Of a stretch of 64,000 nt of DNA, positions 43,414 to 51,258 are shown piece after piece. Below the pieces are notes generated by a model, which searched no databases, had not been told where the DNA came from, and saw nothing but the letters and a program-made list of their open reading frames with translations. The DNA lies in NCBI RefSeq assembly GCF_052114085.1, contig NZ_JBFREB010000001.1, positions 434,001 to 498,000 of the forward strand. The letters run 5' to 3'. The position numbers were made by a program, and so were the translations under genes. This DNA is from Leifsonia sp052114085. GTDB lineage: Bacteria > Actinomycetota > Actinomycetes > Actinomycetales > Microbacteriaceae. Position 1 is the first letter of the stretch. Each line of letters begins with the position of its first letter.

Positions 43414-43459
43414 GGAGGGCGTCGCCCCCGGCAACGGGGCGACGCCCTCCGTGCGTTTA
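43414..43459 (+). terminator. Terminator after rplL
   Basis: GGAGGGCGTCGCCCC paired with GGGGCGACGCCCTCC around a short CGGCAAC loop, followed by GTGCGTTTAAC. Located 105 nt after rplL; the stretch before it has a small GCGCCCTTCGGGGC hairpin and nothing coding. Confidence 0.85.
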
Positions 43460-43558
43460 ACGACGTACGGGCGCGGATGCTCACCCATCCACCGCGTCCG
43501 ATCTCGCCTGCCAGCGAGCAGCGGTGTGCAAGGACGCACAACCGGAAGAAGAACCACG

Positions 43559-43702
43559 ATGAGTACCAGCACGTGGCGTGCATACGCCTCAGCACTGCGC
43601 GGCTTCGCCCACGCAATGCTCCACGGGGAGGACCGCGACAGCGGCTGTCACCCGCCGGATCTGTGCCGCAGGACCCTCCTCTATGACAGGTACCTGCGGT
43701 AA
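43559..43702 (+). CDS. Small 47-residue protein of unknown function
   Basis: Independent small gene between the rplL terminator and its own terminator, with GGAAGAAG about 8 nt before the ATG. The peptide starts MSTSTWRAYASALRGFAHAM and ends CHPPDLCRRTLLYDRYLR. Two cysteines bracket a HPPDL segment, and the C-terminus is rich in Arg, Leu and Tyr. No membrane segment or signal peptide. Framed by two terminators, a ribosome-binding site and a compact Tyr/Arg tail, it is likely to be expressed; no function can be assigned. Confidence 0.6.
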   Translation: MSTSTWRAYASALRGFAHAMLHGEDRDSGCHPPDLCRRTLLYDRYLR

Positions 43703-43711
43703 CACCCCTCG

Positions 43712-43744
43712 AAGCGCCCTCGGCCACCCGGCCGGGGGCGCTTC
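43712..43744 (+). terminator. Terminator of the 47-residue gene
   Basis: AAGCGCCCTCGGCC and GGCCGGGGGCGCTT form a stem of about 14 bp with a 4-nt loop, starting 10 nt after the stop. It supports the small upstream frame as a real gene. Confidence 0.85.
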
Positions 43745-43970
43745 TCCGTGCCGTCCCGCCCGCCCCCGCATCGAGCCGCTGACGGAGGAGTATGCGGCTG
43801 GCCTGGCGCGCGCGTCCTCCGTTTCCCGTACTCCTCCGGTGTGTCCAACCGTGTTTCCTCCCTTTCCTCGGTGCTCCGATTGGGCGGGCGTCGTCGACCG
43901 GCTGTGCGACCACCGATAGCCGCCGGTCGCTTCTGGTCGGCCGGCATCGCTCGCCCCTACGATGAGCCGC

Positions 43971-44618
43971 GTGACCGAACCCGCCGATGTGACCGAGACC
44001 CGCGCCGCCTACGACCTTGTGGCCGAGGACTATGCGGAACTTCTCCGCGGCGATCTCGCCGGAAGCGAGTACGACCGGGCCATGCTGGGCGTGTTCGCCG
44101 AGCAGATCGCGCGGGCAGGGGGAGGTCTCGTCGGCGATCTGGGCTGCGGGCCGGGCCGCATCGCCGGGTACCTGGCCGGGCTCGGGATGGACGTGGCCGG
44201 CATCGACCTGTCGCCGCGGATGGTGGAGGTCGCCCGGCGCGAACATCCAGGCGCCCGTTTCGAGGTCGGCTCGATGGCGGCCCTCCCGTTGGGGGATGCG
44301 GAGCTGGCCGGGGCGCTCGCCTGGTATTCGATCATCCACACGCCCGACGACCGTCAGGGCGAGCTGTTCGCCGAGTTCGCCCGCGTGGTGCGGCCGGGAG
44401 GGGTCGTGCTGCTCGCTTTTCAGGTGGGTAGCGACGTCGTGCACCTGACGCACGCGTACGGGCACGATCTGGACCTCCGCACCAGAAGGCAGGAACCGGG
44501 CCGGGTGCGCGCGCGGCTGGCGGAGGCGGGTTTCGTCTTCACATCGGAACTGGTGCGCGCCCCCGTGGCACCGGAGAAGGTGCCGCAGGCGTACGTGATG
44601 GCCCGGCGCGCGAACTGA
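43971..44618 (+). CDS. Class I SAM-dependent methyltransferase
   Basis: 215 residues. SAM-binding motif I GLVGDLGCGPGRIAGYLAGL, motif II VAGIDLSPRMVEVARREHPG, then FEVGSMAALPLGDAELAGAL and VVRPGGVVLLAF. Substrate unknown. GTG at 43971 is chosen as start because TACGAT at 43958-43963 lies exactly 7 nt upstream, a leaderless layout; the ATG at 43962 overlaps that element. The region 43745-43957 before it shows no convincing gene. Confidence 0.88.
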   Translation: MTEPADVTETRAAYDLVAEDYAELLRGDLAGSEYDRAMLGVFAEQIARAGGGLVGDLGCGPGRIAGYLAGLGMDVAGIDLSPRMVEVARREHPGARFEVGSMAALPLGDAELAGALAWYSIIHTPDDRQGELFAEFARVVRPGGVVLLAFQVGSDVVHLTHAYGHDLDLRTRRQEPGRVRARLAEAGFVFTSELVRAPVAPEKVPQAYVMARRAN

Positions 44619-44624
44619 AGATCG

Positions 44625-45083
44625 TCAGTCGACGAGGTGGGCGAGGTTCTCGAGTTCGTTCGCCCGGCCGGCGAGCAGGCGCTCGGTCCACACAGCGTCG
44701 TGCATCGGCTCGACGTGCATCACGACGCGCGTGCCGGTGCCCTCCGGTTCGAGGTCGACCACGGTGAGTTGGTCGTAGGGCTCGTGATCGGGCACGAAGT
44801 CGACGACCGAGCGGTAGGCCAGCCGACGAGGGCGGTCGACTTCGGTGAAGACCTTCCGTGATCGTGTGCTGAGCGGGATGCCGTTCTGCTGGAGGAACGC
44901 GACCTGCTCCGGAGCGGTCGCCGTCATCGTGTACACCAGTTCGCCTCCTACCGTCAGGTCGAGTTTGTCCACGTCGGTGCGGAACCCGTCCGGTGCCCAC
45001 CATGCGCCGATGCCGGCGGGTGTTGTCCACAGCTGCCAGATACGTTCGGGTGAGCCGGCGACGGTTCGTTCGATGATGTCCAT
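44625..45083 (-). CDS. SRPBCC (AHSA1-type) domain protein
   Basis: 152 residues of the START/Bet v1-like fold: RTVAGSPERIWQLWTTPAG, WWAPDGFRTDVDKLDLTVGG, and LVVDLEPEGTGTRVVMHVEP-type strands. Such proteins bind hydrophobic ligands or stress compounds. AAGGAG precedes the ATG. Divergent from an ArsR regulator fused to the same fold, with 68 nt and a palindromic operator between; the pair is a common actinobacterial unit. Confidence 0.88.
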   Translation of the reverse strand: MDIIERTVAGSPERIWQLWTTPAGIGAWWAPDGFRTDVDKLDLTVGGELVYTMTATAPEQVAFLQQNGIPLSTRSRKVFTEVDRPRRLAYRSVVDFVPDHEPYDQLTVVDLEPEGTGTRVVMHVEPMHDAVWTERLLAGRANELENLAHLVD

Positions 45084-45112
45084 GGAGTCTCCTTCGGTTG
45101 GTTGCACAATAT

Positions 45113-45128
45113 ATTCGTCGTAACGAAT
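45113..45128. promoter_or_regulatory. Palindromic operator of the ArsR/SRPBCC divergon
   Basis: ATTCGT-cgta-ACGAAT is a perfect inverted repeat in the 68-nt divergent spacer. It lies where a -35 for the ArsR-fusion gene would be (TATCCT at 45140-45145 as -10) and close to the divergent start, so one dimer could repress both genes. Confidence 0.6.
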
Positions 45129-45151
45129 GTGTCAAGCATTATCCTGAGAGA

Positions 45152-45970
45152 GTGACGGTCGATATCCAGCAGGCGCTTGCGGTGATCGCGGAGCCCACGC
45201 GCTTCCGTATCGTGCGCCTGCTCGCTGAGGCGCCGCGGACGGTGGGGGAGGTGACGCTGGCGCTGGGGGCGCTTCAGCCGCAAACGACGAAACACCTGCA
45301 GGCACTCGAAGCGGCCGGTGTCGTCCGCGTCCATCGCCTCGGACGGCGCCGGGTGGCGAGCCTCGACCGCGAGGCGCTGCGCACACTTGGCACGTGGTTC
45401 GCGGAGTTGGCAGAGAGTACGGCAGACGATGCGGTGCTCGAGCGTTACGAGGGGGCGGTGGCGCGCGCGGAAGCCCGCACGGCTCTGGGGGAGAGGCTGG
45501 CGACGAGTCTCGAACTCCGCCGCGAGTTCGGGGCTTCTGCTCCCGCGATCTGGCGGGCGTGGACCGACCCGACCGTTGCGGCCCGGTGGTGGAGTCCTGC
45601 GCACTTCGAGGTCGCAGAGTGCTCGATCGATCTGGTACCCGGCGGGCAGGTGTCGCTGACTCTCCGCGAGCCGGACGGCGCTGAGTATCGTTCGGCGGGC
45701 CGCATGCGGGAGGTCGACCCGGGCCGACGGCTCGTCTACGAGCTGTCGCCGGTCGATGCCGCAGGTCGCCCCCTGTTCCAGGTGGTGCACGTGGTCGCAC
45801 TGGAGACCGGGCGCTCCGGCGGCGCCACGGCGGTACACCTGACCGTCCGGGCATTCGGCGCCGATCATCGGGCGGCCGCGATGGTCGCCGGGCTCGAGGC
45901 GGGCTGGGAGCAACTGCTCGACGGCCTGGAGCGGCTTCTGAGCACGGACGCGGCCCGGCCCATCCTGTGA
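45152..45970 (+). CDS. ArsR-type regulator fused to SRPBCC domain
   Basis: 272 residues. Residues 1-90 are an ArsR winged helix (ALAVIAEPTRFRIVRLLAEA, then VTLALGALQPQTTKHLQALE), without the usual CxC metal-binding motif. From about residue 120 an AHSA1/SRPBCC fold follows (APAIWRAWTDPTVAARWWSP, LVPGGQVSLTLREPDG). The fusion could sense the same ligand that the divergent SRPBCC protein binds. The GTG start is set by TATCCT 6 nt upstream (leaderless). Confidence 0.85.
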   Translation: MTVDIQQALAVIAEPTRFRIVRLLAEAPRTVGEVTLALGALQPQTTKHLQALEAAGVVRVHRLGRRRVASLDREALRTLGTWFAELAESTADDAVLERYEGAVARAEARTALGERLATSLELRREFGASAPAIWRAWTDPTVAARWWSPAHFEVAECSIDLVPGGQVSLTLREPDGAEYRSAGRMREVDPGRRLVYELSPVDAAGRPLFQVVHVVALETGRSGGATAVHLTVRAFGADHRAAAMVAGLEAGWEQLLDGLERLLSTDAARPIL

Positions 45971-45971
45971 A

Positions 45972-46000
45972 TTGATTTATATAGGAGAGCTATATATAAT
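45972..46000 (+). promoter_or_regulatory. Promoter with embedded palindrome of the MarR-MFS operon
   Basis: TTGATT at 45972-45977, 17-bp spacer, TATAAT at 45995-46000, only 6 nt before the GTG start. Inside the spacer TATATAG-gagag-CTATATA (45978-45996) is an inverted repeat in a strikingly AT-rich stretch. This is the expected site for autorepression by the MarR protein. Confidence 0.75.
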
Positions 46001-46006
46001 CGAAGG

Positions 46007-46471
46007 GTGCCCGAGACTCCCGAACTTCACCAGATCCTCGGCGACCTCGTGGTCGCCGCACACCGACTGACCCGTCTCGCTGCCCGGGTGACCGGCAGCA
46101 CGGAGTCGCCCGCGACCTGGCGCACGCTGAGCGTGCTGCAGACCGTCGGGGCGATGCGCCTCGGCGAGCTCGCCACCCACAGTCGCGTGTCCCAGCCCAC
46201 GATGACCAAGATCGTGCGCAACCTGGTCGACGCCGAGTGGGTCAAGCGCATCGCCGATAGCGACGACGCGCGCGCCTGGCAGATCGCCATCACGGCGAAA
46301 GGCGCTGACGCGCTGCAGACCTGGCGCGACGAGCTGTCCTCCGCTCTCGTGCCGATGTTCGCCGACCTCAGCGACGACGAGCTGGCCGCGATGCGGTCCA
46401 CCGTCGAGATCATCGGCTCGCGAGTCGACCTCTCCGCCGCGACATCCGCCGCGCTCGCCGGCCGCCGCTGA
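46007..46471 (+). CDS. MarR-family transcriptional regulator
   Basis: 154 residues with the MarR winged helix: ATWRTLSVLQTVGAMRLGEL, ATHSRVSQPTMTKIVRNLVD as the recognition region, and the wing IADSDDARAWQIAITAKG. It probably represses its own operon, which includes the MFS transporter 53 nt downstream, through the palindrome in the promoter spacer. The mRNA should be leaderless, since TATAAT ends 6 nt before GTG and no ribosome-binding site exists. Confidence 0.92.
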   Translation: MPETPELHQILGDLVVAAHRLTRLAARVTGSTESPATWRTLSVLQTVGAMRLGELATHSRVSQPTMTKIVRNLVDAEWVKRIADSDDARAWQIAITAKGADALQTWRDELSSALVPMFADLSDDELAAMRSTVEIIGSRVDLSAATSAALAGRR

Positions 46472-46524
46472 CCGCGTCCCCTTCATCATCCCTCCACAAC
46501 CGTCCAAGGAGCCGCAACCCCTCC

Positions 46525-47763
46525 ATGTCGCATGACCATCCCACCAGCATCCTGAAGCAGCCCACCGCCGTCTGGGCCGTCGCCTTCGCCTCCGTCATCG
46601 CCTTCATGGGCATCGGGCTCGTCGACCCGATCCTGCCCGCGATCGCGAAGAGCCTGCAGGCGACGCCCACTGAGACGGAGATGCTCTTCACCAGCTATCT
46701 GCTGATCACCGGCATCGCCATGTTCTTCAGCAGCTGGATCTCCAGCCGCATCGGAGCGAAGAAGACCCTGCTGATCGGCCTGGCCCTGATCGTCGTGTTC
46801 GCCCTCGCGGCCGGGCTCTCGCAGAACGTCGAGTCGATCATCGGCTTCCGCGCCGGATGGGGCCTCGGCAACGCGCTGTTCATCTCCACGGCACTTGCGA
46901 CCATCGTCGGGGCGGCGTCCGGCGGCACCTCGTCGGCGATCATCCTCTACGAGGCAGCGCTCGGACTCGGAATCGCGATCGGCCCGCTGCTCGGCGGCCT
47001 TCTGGGCAGCTGGAGCTGGCGCGGCCCGTTCTTCGGCACGGCCACGCTGATGGCCATCGGCTTCGTCGCCATCGTCCTACTGCTGAAGAAGAACCCCGAG
47101 AAGCCGGCCCCGACGAAGTTGTCCGCGCCGTTCCGTGCGCTGGCGCGGCCGGCGCTCGGCTTCCTCGCCGCCGCGGCCCTGTTCTACAACATCGGCTTCT
47201 TCGTGCTGCTGGCCTACACGCCCTTCGCGCTCGTGCCGCTGGGCGTCGACAGCGCGATCTCGCTCGGTCTCATCTTCTTCGGCTGGGGTCTCGCCCTGGC
47301 GATCACCTCGGTGTGGGTCGCGCCGCTGCTCACCTCGCGCCTGCCGCGCACCCGGGTGCTGTGGCTGGTCATGCCGCTGCTCGGGCTCGACCTGCTGGCC
47401 GCCGGCCTTTTCGTCAGCTCGCTGGTCGCACTGATCGTCTGCGTGGTCGTCGGCGGTCTGCTCCTCGGCATCCTGAACACGGTGCTCACCGAATGCGTGA
47501 TGGAGGCCACCGACCTGCCCCGCTCCGTGGCGTCGAGTGCCTACTCCGGCGTGCGCTTCCTCGGCGGTGCCATCGCACCGCCCGCCGCCACCCTGCTCGC
47601 CGACACGGTGAGCCCGGCGATGCCGTTCTACGCGGGTTGCATCTCGGTGCTGATCGCGGCAGCGCTCATCGTCATCGGCCACAAGCACCTCAAGCGCGTG
47701 GATGCTCCGCACGAGACGGCGCAGCAGGAGGCGGAAGTGCTCGCCCTGGCCGACGCGGACTGA
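46525..47763 (+). CDS. MFS drug/solute exporter
   Basis: 412 residues with 12 predicted membrane helices. MFS motif A is GISSRIGAKKT-like (WISSRIGAKKTLLIGLALIV) between helices 2 and 3; motif C-like GLGIAIGPLLGGLLG in helix 5 marks the drug:proton antiporter family. Cotranscribed with the MarR regulator. Substrates unknown. A strong terminator follows. Confidence 0.92.
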   Translation: MSHDHPTSILKQPTAVWAVAFASVIAFMGIGLVDPILPAIAKSLQATPTETEMLFTSYLLITGIAMFFSSWISSRIGAKKTLLIGLALIVVFALAAGLSQNVESIIGFRAGWGLGNALFISTALATIVGAASGGTSSAIILYEAALGLGIAIGPLLGGLLGSWSWRGPFFGTATLMAIGFVAIVLLLKKNPEKPAPTKLSAPFRALARPALGFLAAAALFYNIGFFVLLAYTPFALVPLGVDSAISLGLIFFGWGLALAITSVWVAPLLTSRLPRTRVLWLVMPLLGLDLLAAGLFVSSLVALIVCVVVGGLLLGILNTVLTECVMEATDLPRSVASSAYSGVRFLGGAIAPPAATLLADTVSPAMPFYAGCISVLIAAALIVIGHKHLKRVDAPHETAQQEAEVLALADAD

Positions 47764-47794
47764 ACCGGGAACGATCCCAGAAGCCGTCCTTTTC

Positions 47795-47829
47795 GAAGAG
47801 CCGCCCTGCACTAGTCAGGGCGGCTCTTC
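47795..47829. terminator. Bidirectional terminator between MFS and LacI genes
   Basis: GAAGAGCCGCCCTG and CAGGGCGGCTCTTC form a perfect 14-bp stem with a 7-nt loop. It sits between converging transcription units and serves both. The stretch 47830-47952 after it shows nothing coding. Confidence 0.88.
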
Positions 47830-47952
47830 CCGTCATGTGGGCCCCGAAAGCCCGACGGACGACCCCATGGGCGGACCGTGCCTACCCGAAAGGCGCGCTC
47901 CGCAGGATGGTCGCGCTCCCATTCTCTCAGACCCTGGGAGCGTTTCCGCACC

Positions 47953-48960
47953 TCAGCGGGGAGGCGCCGTGGACGAGCGGACCACGAGACTCACGGGGGA
48001 GCGGATCGAGGTGGTCCGCGGCTCGGCGCCCGTCAGCTCGTCCAGCAGGATGCGCGCGGCGGTAGCACCCTGGTCGAACGGATCCTGCGCCATGGTGGTG
48101 AGTCCGAAGCCCGCGGCGTAGTCGTGGTCGTCGATGCCGATCACCGACAGGTCGTCGGGTACGCGCAGGCGCTTGTCGCCGGCGGCGAGGATCGCGCCGA
48201 ACGCCATCTCGTCCGAGCCGGCGAACACCGCGGTCGGCCGAGCGCCCGGTCGTTCGAGCAGACGATTCATCGACGCACGGCTCTCCGGCAGCGAGAACCC
48301 GCCGGGGATGATCCACTCCGGTCGCACGGGGAGGCCGGCGTCGCGCATCGCATCCTTGAACCCCTGCAGCCGGCCGATCGGCACCTGGCTGTTCAGCCCC
48401 TCCTCGTCCTCTCCGCCCAGATGCGCGATGGCGGTGTGGCCGAGGGCGATGAGGTGCGAGGTGGCCGTGTAGGCGGTCGAGGGCTCGTCGATGCCGACGT
48501 TCCGGAGGCCTTTCACCGGGCCGCCGACCACGATCGTCGGGTGGCCGAGTGTCGACAGCTGCTCCCGCTCCTCCGTCGTGAAGTCGAGGCAGAGGGCCAG
48601 CAGCGCATCCGTCCGCTTGCGCAGGATGCTGCGGTGGAAGACCCGCTCCCGGTCGCCGCGGTGGCCGCCAAGGTTGAACAGGATCATGTCGTAGCTCGCC
48701 GACCGCAGTTCCGCATCCACCCCCTCCAGCACCTGCGTGTAGAACCAGCGGCTCACCGACGGGACGACGACCCCCATCGCGAGCGTGCGCCCGCTGGCCA
48801 GGCCCGACGCGCTCGACGACGCGACGTACCCGAGCTCGTCGGCCGCCCTGCGCACCGCCGCCCGGGTCTTGTCCGATACGTTCGGCAGACCACGCAGGGC
48901 TCGCGAGACCGTGGCCGTCGAGACCCCGGTCACACGCGCGACCTCCTCGATACCCGCCAT
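47953..48960 (-). CDS. LacI-family transcriptional regulator
   Basis: 335 residues. N-terminal helix-turn-helix GIEEVARVTGVSTATVSRAL and hinge helix, then a periplasmic-binding-like effector domain (AMGVVVPSVSRWFYTQVLEG to PDDLSVIGIDDHDYA). It closes the sugar ABC operon and probably binds the operator at 52619-52645 upstream of it, released by the transported sugar or its phosphate. Confidence 0.93.
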   Translation of the reverse strand: MAGIEEVARVTGVSTATVSRALRGLPNVSDKTRAAVRRAADELGYVASSSASGLASGRTLAMGVVVPSVSRWFYTQVLEGVDAELRSASYDMILFNLGGHRGDRERVFHRSILRKRTDALLALCLDFTTEEREQLSTLGHPTIVVGGPVKGLRNVGIDEPSTAYTATSHLIALGHTAIAHLGGEDEEGLNSQVPIGRLQGFKDAMRDAGLPVRPEWIIPGGFSLPESRASMNRLLERPGARPTAVFAGSDEMAFGAILAAGDKRLRVPDDLSVIGIDDHDYAAGFGLTTMAQDPFDQGATAARILLDELTGAEPRTTSIRSPVSLVVRSSTAPPR

Positions 48961-48973
48961 CGGCCTGGTCCGC

Positions 48974-49216
48974 TCAGGAGCCGTGGTGCTCGCGCAGCCG
49001 CGCCTCCTCGGCCTCCTGCCGCCGCGCGATGATGCGACGGCGCAGCTGCAGGAGGCCGATGAAGGCGAGAACGAGAACCAGCAGGGTGAGCGCCCACCCG
49101 AGCGCCGGCTCGCCGGTCAGCTCGCAGAAGACGGTGATCCCGAAGAAGGCGACGGCGAAGAAGCCGACGAAGCCGAGGCCGACGTCGACGACCTCGCGGG
49201 AGTCGCTGAACCGCAT
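48974..49216 (-). CDS. Small two-helix membrane protein in the sugar ABC operon
   Basis: 80 residues with two hydrophobic helices (VDVGLGFVGFFAVAFFGITV and LGWALTLLVLVLAFIGLLQL) and a basic, then acidic tail (RRRIIARRQEAEEARLRE). It lies 4 nt after the permease gene and 13 nt before the regulator gene, clearly within the operon. Small membrane proteins in this position are seen in some actinobacterial sugar operons; role unknown. Confidence 0.75.
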   Translation of the reverse strand: MRFSDSREVVDVGLGFVGFFAVAFFGITVFCELTGEPALGWALTLLVLVLAFIGLLQLRRRIIARRQEAEEARLREHHGS

Positions 49217-49220
49217 CCGA

Positions 49221-50135
49221 TCAGCCCTTCACACCGCCGGCCGTCAGGCCGGCGACGATCCGGCGCTGGAAGATCAGCACCAGGATGATCAGCGGGACCG
49301 TGACGATGGTTCCGGCCGCCATGATCGCCGTGTACGGCTCCTGGTGCGGCTGGCTGCCGGTGAAGGAGGCGATGGCCACGGTGACCGGCTGCGTGCGGTC
49401 GCTGGACAGCTGGCTGGAGATCAGGAACTCGTTCCACGACGAGATGAACGCCAGGATCGCGGTCGTGAACACCGCGGGTGCCGCCAGCGGCAGGATGACC
49501 TTGCGGAAGGCCTGCGCCTGGGTGCAGCCGTCGATCCGCGCCGCCTCCTCGAGGTCCCACGGCATTTCGCGGAAGAACGAGTTCAGCGTGTAGACCGTCA
49601 GCGGCAGGGCGAACGAGATCTCCGGGATGATCAGCGCCTGGTACGTGCCCATCCACCCGATGTTCGTGAACAGCTGGAACAGCGGGGTGATGAGCGCGAC
49701 GCCCGGGAACATCGAGGCGGCCAGGATGATACCGAGCACGATGCCCTTGAACTTGAAGTCCAGGCGGGCGAGCGCGTACGAGGCGAAGATGCCGACCACG
49801 AGCGAGATCAGCGTGACGCAGATGCCGATGAACAACGAGTTCAGCAGCGCACCCGGCAGATTGTTGCCGAGCTTGGTCGAGAGCGCCGTCACGTAGTTGT
49901 CCCAGGTGAAGTGCGTGATCCACGGTGTGTTGTCGTTCGTGAAGCCGACGTCGCGGAACGACGTGACGACCATCCAGTAGAACGGCAGCAGGCACCAGAT
50001 CGTGATCACGATCGCCTGGATGCCCGTGCGGGCGCTCTGGTTGCGGCGACGACGGCCGGTACGGGTCTTGGTCTGGGTCCGGGGAAGTGCGCCCGCCTCG
50101 GCGGTCGCGGCGGCCTGTCCTGCGACGGCGGTCAT
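49221..50135 (-). CDS. Sugar ABC transporter permease, MalG type
   Basis: 304 residues, six membrane helices after a 40-residue basic cytoplasmic lead. The EAA loop EEAARIDGCTQAQAFRKVIL contacts the ATPase. CUT1 family permease; its start overlaps the stop of the MalF-type gene. Imports oligosaccharides together with the binding lipoprotein. Confidence 0.94.
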   Translation of the reverse strand: MTAVAGQAAATAEAGALPRTQTKTRTGRRRRNQSARTGIQAIVITIWCLLPFYWMVVTSFRDVGFTNDNTPWITHFTWDNYVTALSTKLGNNLPGALLNSLFIGICVTLISLVVGIFASYALARLDFKFKGIVLGIILAASMFPGVALITPLFQLFTNIGWMGTYQALIIPEISFALPLTVYTLNSFFREMPWDLEEAARIDGCTQAQAFRKVILPLAAPAVFTTAILAFISSWNEFLISSQLSSDRTQPVTVAIASFTGSQPHQEPYTAIMAAGTIVTVPLIILVLIFQRRIVAGLTAGGVKG

Positions 50136-51175
50136 CACTTCGCCCCCTTCTGCTGAGTCTCCTGCGTTCGGACCACGTTCGTGCCGAGCAATCGGACGAA
50201 GATGAAAGCGACCAGGAAGATGATGATGAAGGTGATGGTGGAGAGTGCGGCAGCGCTGTTGAACCCTTGCCTGATCTGATCGACGACCAGGATCGACAGG
50301 GTCGTCGTCGCATGGCCTGTTCCACCACCGCCTCCGGTGAGGATCTGGGGCAGGTCGTAGATGCGCAGTGCGTCGAGCACGCGGAACAGCACGGCGACCA
50401 TCAGTGCCGGCTTCAGCAGCGGCATGGTCACGCGCCAGAAGCGCTGCCAGGTCGTCGCGCCGTCGACCTTCGCGGCCTCGTAGACCTCCTCGGGGATGAT
50501 CTGCAGACCGGCGAGGATCAACAGCGCCATGAACGGCGTCGTCTTCCAGGTGTCCGCGATGATGACCGCGAACCGGGAGGCCCACTCGTCACTGGTCCAC
50601 AGGATGTGCGCGCCGATCACGGCGTTCGCCACGCCCGCGACCGAGAAGATGAAGAACCACAGCTTCGCGGTGACGGCGGTCGGGATCGCCCACGGGATCA
50701 GGATGGCCGCGCGGACGAAGCCACGGCCGCGGAAGGCGCGGTTCATGATCAGCGCGAACCAGAGGCCCAGCACCGTTTCCAGGATGACCGTGGTCACCGT
50801 GAAGAAGAAGGTGACGAAGACGGCGCTCCAGAAGGTGGAGCCGAGGTTGCCGGGCGGGCAGGTGATCGTGGTCCCGTTGGGACCTGCGCACTGCTGGAAC
50901 AGCCAGTGGGCGTAGTTCTGGAAGCCGGCGAAGCCGCCCTGGACGAACAGGCCGGTGGCGGGGTCGAGTCCGGCGTCCTTCTGGAAGGACATCACGATGG
51001 CGCTGACCACGGGGTAGCCGATGACGATGGCCAGGAGGATCAGTGTCGGGACGATGAGGTAGAGAGCGGCGCGGCCCTCTTTGTTGCGGGCGCGCTTCGC
51101 GCCGGCGCGCACGGAGGGACCGCGGTTCTTGCCGGACTGGGTGGATGAGGGGGCGACGACGTTCGACGTTGACAT
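50135..51175 (-). CDS. Sugar ABC transporter permease, MalF type
   Basis: 346 residues, six core helices plus a larger extracytoplasmic loop after the first. The EAA loop is YEAAKVDGATTWQRFWRVTM. Partner of the MalG-type permease to its left, with ATGA coupling, and 83 nt downstream of the binding-protein gene. CUT1 systems of this type move maltose-, trehalose- or other oligosaccharides. Confidence 0.94.
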   Translation of the reverse strand: MSTSNVVAPSSTQSGKNRGPSVRAGAKRARNKEGRAALYLIVPTLILLAIVIGYPVVSAIVMSFQKDAGLDPATGLFVQGGFAGFQNYAHWLFQQCAGPNGTTITCPPGNLGSTFWSAVFVTFFFTVTTVILETVLGLWFALIMNRAFRGRGFVRAAILIPWAIPTAVTAKLWFFIFSVAGVANAVIGAHILWTSDEWASRFAVIIADTWKTTPFMALLILAGLQIIPEEVYEAAKVDGATTWQRFWRVTMPLLKPALMVAVLFRVLDALRIYDLPQILTGGGGGTGHATTTLSILVVDQIRQGFNSAAALSTITFIIIFLVAFIFVRLLGTNVVRTQETQQKGAK

Positions 51176-51258
51176 GTGTGCCTCCGGAGGAGTCTGGGTG
51201 GGTGTGGAGCCGGGCGGCGGGAGAGTTCCCGCCGCCCGGCGACCGATTCAGCCCGGTA

